Below, one piece after another: positions 13,190 to 24,400 of a DNA stretch of 64,000 bases. The DNA is from Morinoia aosen (lineage: Eukaryota; Arthropoda; Malacostraca; Amphipoda; Talitridae). The position numbers were made by a program, and so were the translations under genes. The notes under the pieces are model-generated. The model ran no database searches and had not been told where the DNA came from. It saw only the letters and a program-made list of their open reading frames with translations. How positions within the stretch are numbered: the stretch's first letter is position 1; every line of letters begins with the position of its first letter. Location of the stretch: contig CM059575.1 in NCBI GenBank assembly GCA_030386875.1, positions 51,118,859-51,182,858 on the forward strand, given 5' to 3'.

Positions 13190-13932
13190 CCCGCGGTGCC
13201 AAGTAGTGTCTGGCTTCCTTGTGAAATGATCGAGCTGCCTCAAAATTTAGGGTCAGCAGAGATGCGGCTTCCCCAGAAATGTTGAAGGTTGCTATTGAAC
13301 GTTCCAAAATTATTGTTTTCCTAAAAGAAGATGGAGGTGACGCATATTCTGCAGCGCCTGGGATGAGGCAAGCCCAGCAATTCCCTGGTAACTGGAACAG
13401 GGAGATAAAATATGCTCAAGCCTTCTGCCAACTGCTCGTAGCCCTTTGGTACTTTTCGAATTGTCATTGATCAGGTCATTTTGTCCGAGCCAAGTCAAAA
13501 AAATTCATTATGCCACAAAATTCCTTGGTTTAAGTCCGCAAATGTTGAACTAATCTGCAGAAATCTTGTCATACCGTAACCTACGACACAACAACAGCTC
13601 TACGGGCCTGTTTAGTAGCCGGAATCATACTTTTGAATTTCACGTTGCGGTCTGGTTCATGGCGCCCTATTATTTAAAAATGATGTAAGATTTCCTAATT
13701 AAGGGAACATCGAGCCCCAGTTTTATCCGCTTAATAAATTAATTTCACTTTTGTGACGTTTATGCTCATATTATCTTCCTACAAACTATTATCATTATCC
13801 GTCATATTATTTTCCGTCATTTTTATTTTTAGGATTTAAAACCTGAGAGCAACAGTTCGAACGTTTATTTTATTTAACAGCCCGAAAGCTAGGAAACAAC
13901 TGCGAGTTGCTTCTTCTAAAGAGGAAACATAG

Positions 13933-14019
13933 TAACAGCACTCAAGTTAGGTGCATCCTGAGGATTCTCTAGAAGCGCAAATATTAACAGCACTCAAGTT
14001 AGGTGCATCTTGAGGATTC
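13933..14019 (+). repeat. Two-copy tandem repeat, about 52-bp period
   Basis: The 35-bp block starting TAACAGCACTCAAGTTAGG occurs at 13933 and again at 13985 with one base changed (ATCCTG versus ATCTTG), separated by a short unlike spacer. Confidence 0.85.
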
Positions 14020-14565
14020 CAGCAGTTCGCAGCTTCCTCTGTTGCAGTTTAATTAAGGCTCCTTACAACACAACGAAGCGCGAAGATCCTCAACGCGAGG
14101 TTTTCAAAAACGTAATTTGTAGAAGTATGAGACGACCAATAGAATGACATCAGCCCCACCAATAAAACCACCAAAGGTCATCAGCACGGTACGCCGATAA
14201 GAAGTACAAAGTCGTTCTGAACAAGAAGACCCAGGGCTTTAAGAAGTCTGGTCAGAAATTACTAATTATCCCAACTGATTAAGATTACGCAGTGGTATGG
14301 TATCAATATCTCAAAATTATATATCTCAGCTAGATTTTAAGAGAAGATGAGGATTTAATTACCTTTAATATTAAATACCTATTCAAGAGGCTGCAAGAGC
14401 CAGGTCGAGGAATTTAATGGGCGGAAAAACCGCTTATTTATAAAGATAAAGTAGTAGAAGGTATCAGACCCACTTTTTAAAGGGCGACTTGCTGCCCAAG
14501 CAGTGAAATTGTCAAGTTTAAGTTAGTTTAATTTGTGAACGCGAATGCGTCACGATTAAGGTTAA

Positions 14566-14786
14566 CCCTTTAACGCCCCAGAGGACACCAGTGTCCTCTT
14601 TCAAAAATACCCTCAATATATTGTATTTCTTATTTAATTAGTTCCCTAATGTGTTCTTTGAAGTTCTCTGCCAAGTGGCAGTTCCTATCCCATCCTGATA
14701 TCGGGGACTGCCAGATGCCAGCGACAGTTTAGTGACGGTGGTTGTTTTAACGGTAATATGAGTACAAAAATTCGGACGTTAAAGGG
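14566..14786. mobile_element. piggyBac-like MITE flanked by TTAA
   Basis: A 221-bp element has inverted ends CCCTTTAACG...CGTTAAAGGG and TTAA on both sides (14562-14565, 14787-14790), the duplication made by piggyBac transposases. It has no coding capacity. Internal short palindromes (GAGGACAC/GTGTCCTC, and TGGCAGT/ACTGCCA) suggest a folded structure. Confidence 0.75.
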
Positions 14787-15301
14787 TTAATTAATTAAAG
14801 CGTTTTAAGGTTAGAGCAGGTCCGGTAGAAGTTTGAACATGCGTAATTTTTAAAGGATTAAATTTAAACACAATAGAACGAAAAGAAAAGTTGCAGCTGC
14901 AAAACAAATAACGAAGAACAGAAAGAAAAAAATTCAACTATTTCAAAATCTCTACTGGCAACTAAGCCAGACGATCAGAAGAAAGCTTCTTCTTTCACAA
15001 AGCCAGGCCACGATCAGTAATGCGGAAGATTTTCAACAATATACCTGGCTTAAAAAGTAACATTACAGACCAATCGGTTAAACCGAGCAACGTTCAACTT
15101 ACAGTTGAGATTCGAATAGAATGTTATCAAGTAGCCGAGCAGAATTTGAGACGTATAGTTTGGCAACTCACATGGACGAGTAAAATTTACTCATTCGTTC
15201 CTGTCTTTCATTGTAGGATTTGCCGCGTCACGAATTTTTTAGATTGGACGGTAGTTCTTATGTACTCTCAAAGTGGCTTTCACAAATTACTTTTTTTTCA
15301 G

Positions 15302-15460
15302 GAGGTTGACTTGGCCATTGGTCCGTTCGTTCACACGTATGAGCGTCAGCGAGTCGTCGATTTTTCCGAGCCGCTGGTGATGGACAGTTTTGGCATTTTC
15401 CTACCGAGGCCTTCTTTGGTGAAAGATCCTTTGAACTTTTTGAAGCCGTTTTCTGTTCAA
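15302..15460 (+). CDS. IR exon 1 in window: end of S1 ligand-binding lobe
   Basis: The acceptor is a long T-run followed by CAG at 15299-15301, and the donor is CAA|GTGAGT. The exon encodes 53 residues in phase 0-0, from EVDLAIGPF to FLKPFSVQ. The DFSEP motif and the FLKPF leading into M1 are typical of the Lig_chan region. The frame is open upstream to 15020, but that sequence has no receptor similarity and is read as intron. The preceding exon must end in phase 0 and was not found between 12475 and 15301. Confidence 0.88.
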
Positions 15461-18400
15461 GTGAGTGGAATCTTTAGGTGAACTACCATAAATTATACCA
15501 TATGAGAACTTCTGGACTCAATTGAAACCTTGCATATACGAACAGGTTTTCTCGAGCGCTGTTTCCGCTACTACAAATTTTATTTGTTACCGGTTGATCG
15601 GATCATCTCCTCTGATGCCATTGCTCTCGTGTTCGAGTAGTTTTTAGGTTTAGGGTATGTTTCAAAGTCTTGGCTCTATTTATAATTTTATATGGGGTTT
15701 AACTAACGTTTGTACACCAATTAAATCAGCACACTGATACCTAATACTGATTTACTCCAAGTGGAACCAGAGAATTGGAAAATATCAGTCCTCTATCACT
15801 ACCAAAACAAAGGCGCCAGCATGATCATCTCAAAGAGAATGAAGGGTGAAGTGAGAAGGAAAAAGAGATGTGATCGAAGACACTCGACGGGGAAGTTGGT
15901 TGTTGAGTGAGGTGGCAGCTTCAAGATGAAGACTGAAAATTAATCTTCCAGCGTATGATACGGTCATTTCCATCGTGGTACTGATAACTTCCTTACGAAA
16001 GAATATTGTGCAGTCTCTAAGCTCATAAAGTGAAACAAAGCAAAAATATATAATTAATGAAGTGAAGTTGTTTGGTTAAAAGTTTTTAAGATCGAGCATT
16101 AGTCTTGATTTCAAATTATTTCAACAACTGAAAAACTATTTGACTCACACAGAACTGTGAACTCACCGCAATATGCAACTCGAACTTCATAGTAATATGC
16201 AAGGTAGAACGAGCTCACATAATTATTATGGGACTACATTTACTCAGTGGTAATGAATTTAGAACAAAAAGATACGAATACGAATGTGAGGAATGAGCGG
16301 TGCTACTATAGCGTAGCGTGAGGTCTACCGTCATATATCGCTTACTCAGGTGCAGTTTGGGAAGTAAAAATTAAGTGTTTATCGTGAAATTAAATGTATG
16401 TAAATAAGGAATATCCATTAGTAACCTAACCTAACCTCACGCTATAATACTAGCTACCCAGTCTAACTTTTACGCCGCCTGCATGCATCTTTTTCGCCGC
16501 CTTAGCGATTTAAGCGATTAAATCGCTTAGGGGGCGAAAAACATGCATGCAGGCGGCGAAAAAGTTAGACTGGGTAGAAGTAAATTTAATGTTGAAGTGT
16601 GGTAGACCTCACGCCATAGCAGCACCGAATAAGCTTTAGAAAAATTTTCTATGAGTTTATTTTTTTCTTGACTCATCAATTTGGCTTGCTAAAAATCCCA
16701 CTGACTAGGCGCAATTTATTATCAAATGAAGATGAAATTCAAAATTTGGTAGTATTCATCAGATCTTAGCTTAAATATTGTTCCTTTTTTATTCAATTTC
16801 TATGATAACTTAAAAACGCAGATTGTTATACAAACAATAATCTTATTGCCCATTGTCGCCACATTTGTCAATAATCTTAGTTTATCCATCTACTAACGTC
16901 CTCTTGCCTCTTTCATTAAAAAAATTTTTCGCTAAAAAAAGTCAGAGAAAAGTTTTTGCTCATTTTTGACTCGGTCTCCACAATGTGGGATTTTGTTCTA
17001 GGTAATTATCTAGACTGTAAAATAGGTGAAGATCACATTGAGCTGCTCTTGGACGGTGAAAAAGATTGAGCCGCATTATCCATCGAAACACAGTGGAACC
17101 TCGCCATTCGTAGACAATCTGGCCCAGGAGACAGTTCGAATATCGATTTGTACGGATGGCGAATCATTTATTCGCATAAGATATACTGTAAATTGGATTA
17201 ATCCGTTCCAGCCCTACAAATGATTGCTCATTTAAACTGTTGTAATATAGTTTTAAACATAAAATACTAAATAACTGAACAGAATTAAATATAGTGTATA
17301 GTACTGTACATGAACTAAATGAAAGTTTAACTGCACTTCACGTGTACGTACTGAGTGAGCTGATGTCATAAGTGGAAGGTGAAGAGGAGGAAAAGAGATA
17401 TTGGTGTTACTGCTTGGAAGGGGAGTCACCTTCCATAAATAATTCAATTACCATCCCTCCCGTTATTTTCTCTCTTTCAGGTGTTCTTTATTTTTCTGTC
17501 ATTTTGCACTAAGGCAATTTTTGAGGTTCTTTCTTTAAAAACCTGTCAAACGTCGTCTGTCTATGACGATTTCTCAAAATTTTTCTAAAATGGAAGCTAA
17601 TCTTTTTTAGACCTATCGATGAACTATTCCGGTACAGTAATTGCAGAAATAATATAAAAGAGCACCAAGTTTCACGACATTTGCGTCTATGATGCGCAAC
17701 TTACGGAGGCTAGCTAGAACAAGACTGAGCTGGCGATCTCGAGTCGCACCACGAGTCGCGCGACCAGTAACGAGGTTAAGGACCGTTTACACTAGGGGAC
17801 ATTTTGGCCGTGAGGCGCGACACTTGTATACGAGGCTCACCACTGGGGCTCATATTTGCGTGTGTATATAAAAAGTTCCTTATTTGCTACGGTAGTGGCG
17901 AGGCTCTTGAGTGTCGTACCTCACGAATTAAATCATAGCGAATAGGGAACTACGTATACACACACATAAATATGAGCCTCAGTGGTGAGTCTCGTATACA
18001 CGTGTCACGCCTCACGGTCAAAATGTCCCCTAGTGTAAACGGCCCTTAACTCGGTGACTCTGTCCACATTGCGGGGCAAGCGTACGAATGACAAGTGGAA
18101 TTTTGTTGGACGAATAACGGGTTGTAAGAATAGAGAGGCGGACGAATGGCGTGGTTCCACTGTTCTTAGAGTTAAGTGATGGCGCTGTATTTGGACGAGT
18201 ATCGTCTTGATAAAGGATAATCGCTCTGTCTTCGACTAAACCTGAAGGTTTTTTTGGTACAGTTCTGAGCAGCCTTCAGAGCTAGTGTGATAATTCAGAA
18301 TATTGTTTGAGCTAATTTTGATTTTTTCTTTGAATTCAACAATTGCTTCAGATGAAAAATCCTCTGTTCCAGATCCCATATTCAAATCACTTGAAAATCC

Positions 18401-21400
18401 TCCTCAGCCGAGGTGAAAAATCAATATAAGAGAGAGGAAAGACGAATGGATAAGAAAATAAAGAGTGCTGAAAAAGCTAAAACAATGGTTGAAAATTTGA
18501 ATTCGGTTATTTCTTGCATACTACAAAAATCTTCTTACGGACGAGATGTAAATGAAAAATATTAAGTTATATAATGATATTCCAATTTCTTCTGAAGCAT
18601 ATTTTCTTTTAGGCATATTCTGTATAAATTTGCAACTAGTAATAATTGTCTCGGCTTTTACGCTCGCATTGATTCTGAACACAAGATGAACTTGAATATT
18701 GCCATTCATCCCCCCTTGTATTTAAATGAACCAGTTCGCCTGTAGCCCTACTTATGTTAGAGAAACCAGTGCTGTAAAGAGACAAACGTATCTTTTGATT
18801 ATTCTGCAGAACTTGTATAAAAGAAAACCTACTTCGCTGACTTTGGGATAAATAAAAGTACAGCTGAACAAAACCTTCGCCAAAACATTTTTGATACCTT
18901 GAGTATAGTTTTCGCTATTTGGTATAGAAGCCACTCTGGAGCGCCGTCTGCCAATGTTGGTGCACCGCGAGATTTTTACGTGTGAGATACAGAACTTATG
19001 ATTGTACGAATATTTTAGTAGCTCATAAGATTACTTCTTCATGGACTTGAAAATGAATTTTTCCAAGGAGAATTTTCAGATTATAGATTAGCTGAGCAAT
19101 ATTCCAGTATTTTAATGCATGACTGCCTTGCCCACTGGCTTTATGCTTTTCTATGAATAAATTCTGCATCTTATTTTTAAACTAATTCGGTGTCATAATT
19201 TTTATTCCTGCAGGTATGGATATATCAGATGATATCTGTTGCGCTCAGCAGCGTGGTTGTCTTCTTTCTTCGCACCTCAGAGAAAAAATTTTCAGGTAAC
19301 ATAATAACTTCACTTCTAAACCAAGGATAGTATACATTCAATTCGACATGATCATTCTTTGGAGAGCGTTCCAAGTTCGTGAGAAACGGATATTAGGGAG
19401 AAATGAACCACACGTCCTTTTTATGTGCTGCGTATTGTCGAAAAAGATCTTGATAACTTACTCGCTGCATGATTCCTACATAACTGCCAACATGAACCGT
19501 AGTGTTTGAGTCATTTTTTCGTGTGTTGATTTGTGCGGTATGTACTAGACTCTCAATAAATTCATACACACTTAGAACGGTCATAAAACTTGTCATGTCA
19601 TGATTACAAGGTTAGATATTTGGGAAACATAAAGTTGAAGTTCAATTTGATTAATAAGAAAAAGCTTTGTTCAAACTAAATGTTCCAAAGGTTGAATCAG
19701 AATTAGTGTCTGTCAGTGTCAAAACATTTCTGGGTATGAGGCATGAATAATTCCACACTTCACACTGATTGAGGTGATCAAAGAGATTTCTGCGTGTTTC
19801 AAAAAATGTGTACATGCTTTACCCAAAAATAATTGAATCTGTCCTACCCATGCAATACCTTCGCTTTATATTCCTGTTATATCCGAGTGTAGCAGCCAGA
19901 CCATTTAATTATCGATCGAGCCTGTAGATCAGTTTCATGAGAACCTCAAAACCAGGAAGTTCATCTCTCACTGATTTAAAAGAGGATGTCTGTACATATC
20001 TTATATATCTACGAACGCTTCAGTTCGGCGAAAAGCATTTAGCTTTGCTCAAGTATTGCCTTGAGTTTTCAAAAGAAAGGTAAGAACGCCGAGTATGATG
20101 GTAACGAAAATTGTGGAGTAAGCACAAATAAGTTCAACTGTATATCATATTTTCTCCAAGTTTTCGAGATTAAAAGTGAGATTATGGTAACATGATTTCA
20201 ATATCTTTTTTCACTGATTTCAAATTATTTATTGAGGAAATAGGTAATAATGTATGAAACAAATAAAATTCCTTTCGGCACATTCCTGACGCGTATGAAC
20301 TTTAGTTCATATGAGTATGAGGTTAAAAATAATTATCAAGATAAATTACCCCTTTTTTAAACGTATGAAATGCCAAGGAAATTTAGCATTCATTAATAGA
20401 TGATGTTTGAGAGTCGCGCTCCTTTATTTAACCATATTAGTAGAAGTTTTTGTGTAAGCATCAAACGTAAAAATTAACGAGCAAATCATGGAAAATAGAA
20501 TAGGGACAATGTACAAGACCGCGTATTAACTATTCAAAAGGAAAAGAAAACCTTTCATCATCAAAGTAGGATTCTTTTTGCATACATGCCAAGACTCAAG
20601 TATTATTAAACCAATAAGTTCTTGTCATGAAATTTTTTTCATTAAAGCTGCGGAAGGCTACTATATAGCAAAAATTTCAACGACAAAGGTCGAACACGAG
20701 CATCTTACCGAAATGTCAAGTGACAGAGAAATCGTTGTAAGCTAGAGAAAAACTTTATATTACAATAAAACAGTTACAGGATAGTAAGTAAATAGGAGAC
20801 CACTTTACCGGAAAATAAGTCTTTTGTTAAAATAAGCAGGAAAATGTTACATTCATTCCTGCATCTTGGCACTAAATTTAATTTACCATCTTTTTTAGAA
20901 AACTCATGTCACCTCTTCATTACAAGTTTATACACGCACTTTTCTAATGACTGTTTTTATTGATAAAAATACACAAATTAACATTCACGAGAACTAATGA
21001 TAGCTTTTGGATCTTGTCAATTTGATACCATTTATTAAAATTAAAATTCAATATCAGTGATTGTGCTAGCAATACTGCTTAGTAAAAATATAAAATCCCA
21101 ACAGAACATAGAACCAGCAAACTAACCCAAAAAGCAACACAATGAGATGGAGTTGAAGTTGTGGGGTCACCAACTCGGTTTTATATAAAAGGCAAAATCA
21201 CTTGGAAATGATAGGAACTTCTCATAATGGAGCAGAATAGAGCTATTACAGTTTGATCCTTTTAAATTTTAGGTCGTAACTTTTGAAGCAAATTACAAAA
21301 TAAGTTGTTATGATTTAAGCGTACAGTCCACGCCTAAACGTACACCAGTTAAGAACCCATAAGCTGTCCTGATGAAGCCTCCTCCTCCGCAGGGGCAGGG

Positions 21401-24400
21401 AGTCACCGTATGGCGGAGCGAGTGCTGCGCGGCTCCTGGCTCGTGGCGTTGTGAGTTGCGAAATATCTCTTTGCTTAGTTTGGACGTTTATTTTCGATTA
21501 AAATAATGATTTCCATTTCTGATTTGTTATGAGGGTCTGAGGGACTCCTCAGGGAGCGATTAGGAGGCGTTGAAACGTTTTATTTTTATCTCTGTATCAC
21601 CTGTGGTAAATAAATTGTTTAAATTGTTTAAAATTTTTCCAAAAGCACGATGAAGGTACAACTCAAAGCTACTTCTACTACTAGTTTCGTAGCATACTCA
21701 TTTTTTCGAGTGCCTAGTTTATGAATGCAAGGCGTATATGATAAAAAATCAATGACGTAATACACATTTTCTACAAATTCCCTACAAAAAAATTTTTTAC
21801 AATGACTTTCTCAAGTTATCCAAAACTCTGAACAAAGTAAAATTAAAAAATATTCCGGAAATCAACGACTCTGAATATTATGGAAATCAACGTTCATGGG
21901 TAATAGTTCTTTCATAAGCTTGCCAACTCAATTGAGCAAATCAATAGTTGCTCATTGCTTGCCAACTCGATTGAGGAAACATAATAGTTGCTAAGTAAAA
22001 TTATTTATTGTGTGAAAAATATTGCAATTCTTCATAGATTTCAGCTGATGGTATGACGTTTTGTGTTTGTCAAAGCGTTTGCGGTAAAATATGTGGACTT
22101 CGTCAATAAAATTTGTGTCTGATGGTCTTAAAAAATCATAGATATTCTGATGTGTTTGACTACAGTGGTTTCCCTGGCAATGTCTGATGATTTATAATAT
22201 GCACCTAATAATGCTTTTCACTTAATGCGGAGGCACTAAACTATTGTGTGATACTCCGATAATCACGATGAGACGTTTGACTACAAAACTAAATCTTCTT
22301 CAAAACAAAACTTGAATGTGATCACTTGGTGATACTTGTACTCGCTGTTTTTCTGACGCTAGTTTTCAACTGGCCTATTTAGAGCTGAAAGAATGCTGCT
22401 GATCCGTTCCTTTACAGATCATCATCATTGCGAATTAAATTGAGAAAATGAAAACAATTTTTCTATATGTCTTCCAAGCATTCGTTTCTATGCTTCTCTA
22501 GGATTACGCTCTTGAATTTTTGCCCTTGATATATTCTGAACAACGAGAAGCATGGATTTGTTGGAGTGGTGGAAATATGGAGGCCTGGTGAAAGGGTCTG
22601 TTCATTATTATATAGGTACCATAAATGAATCTCAGATAGAGCTGCGCGAAATTAGTTTAAATTCACCAAATCATGAAGGCAATTTGACTGTTTTTCTGCG
22701 TAGTATGATACGCAATAGCACAGGAATTAAATAGCTTTGTATCATTTTGTTCGATGAGTGGTTGAGGCCGAAGTGATTTGAAGGCATTAGTGCAACAGGC
22801 GATTGAAAACAAGGAAAGGCACATTAGGCAATACGTGATCCAATCATCCATGTATGTATTCCGTGTAGCACAATGGGCAGTCAATACGTTAAATTTTGGA
22901 ACAGACGGTTCTTACTTCAGTACCTCATGCATGATGAAGTAAAACGTCTGACAGCGCCGGCTGCACGCGCTTCTGATGATTGGGGAAAATGACGGCCGAA
23001 AACTGGGAAGTACTCCATGAGTTTGCATTTTCACTCTCCCTTAGGTTAAGAGTTGAAAAACCGTTGCAATTGCAAACCCGATTATAAAATGTGGTGATCA
23101 CGTTCACCGGAGTGAAAATGCTTCTGCTGTTGGGGCCTGCAGCTGAATTTGATAAATTGATATATGCTGGGCCTCGGACAGCTGTTATTGGAACGCACAT
23201 ACTGTTTCATCAGAACTTTTTTTAAGTTGAATTATATTTACTACATTCCAGCACAAAATGTTCAATTGTTTCCTCCACTCCCCTATAGCACACTGCGGAC
23301 ATAACCTATTATTATTCTCATTCCACCTCCACGTGCGCCTATGCACACTCAACGCCTCACACCTCACAGCAAACTAGAGTTGGCTTTCAAAACTACCATC
23401 GTAGAACATCTTACACTTAGGCACATTCTTTCGCATATACCAGATTAGTGTAAGTTTTTGCGTCATGCTAAGCATCAATTTGTTCAATTCAAACTTTTTT
23501 GTTCGCCTCTTAATCTCTTTTTTCCACCTCTTTCAGTCCCACTCTGGTGCTTCACCTCCAACATTCATTAAAAGCCAGTCATTCGTAGGTCTCTCAATTC
23601 TAATACAATTAATCTTTTGCGTACTTAGTTTCCTTGCATGCCCCCAGCATATTTTCTCCCATTGGGCTACACTCAGATTTCATTCAAAAATTTGCTTAAC
23701 CTACCTACTATTCTGCATTCTATTAATTCTCACTTATAATTCAACACAGCTCTCATCATTCGTTCTGAAAATAGGTTTCACCCTAGGTCATTTCTAACAG
23801 CTTCCGCAGCTGTCCATTTTGGAACACCCAATGCTAGACGTCCTACCCTATTCTGAATCACATCCAACTTTTCAAGGTCACTTCCAGTCCAGGCTGAAGC
23901 AATCATACCATACACGACACTAGGTACATCAACATACTTTCACATTTCTCTCACACATTCATACTTGTTTGCTCTGTACCTAGCCACATGACTGCCCACT
24001 CCACTGCATAGCTTTTCCACTTTCACCCCATTAGTTCTAGTGCACCCATCTTCATTTATCATTCAACCTATATATTTGTTTTATTTTGTTCTACGTATTC
24101 TAATTTTTTTAATATTCCACAGTCTGTCTCTATCGGTCTCATCACTTTTTATAACCATAACCTTACTTTTATCGGCACCAAAGGTAATATGTACATCCTT
24201 TCTAGTTCCGGAACAGATTCGCTAATCATAATAACATCATCAGCATACAAGAAACAACTCAGTCTCTCCTTTCTAACTTTCAGTCCTAAGCCACCCACTC
24301 TCAATCGAACCGCTAATTCTTTTATGTACTATCCAAACAACAGAAGAGACAGAGTTTCACTCCTCTAATACTCCTTACTTGTCCAGTTTCAAAATTTCAT

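Noticed and set aside
15020-15301. Upstream extension of the exon 1 frame to an ATG at 15020
   Set aside because: The codons before 15302 do not resemble any receptor segment, and a clear T-run/CAG acceptor precedes EVDLAIGPF.
20040-20092. A CAG/GTAAGA-bounded candidate for the missing pore-loop exon
   Set aside because: The open frame ends in phase 2, which does not fit the phase 1 start of exon 3, and it lacks pore motifs.
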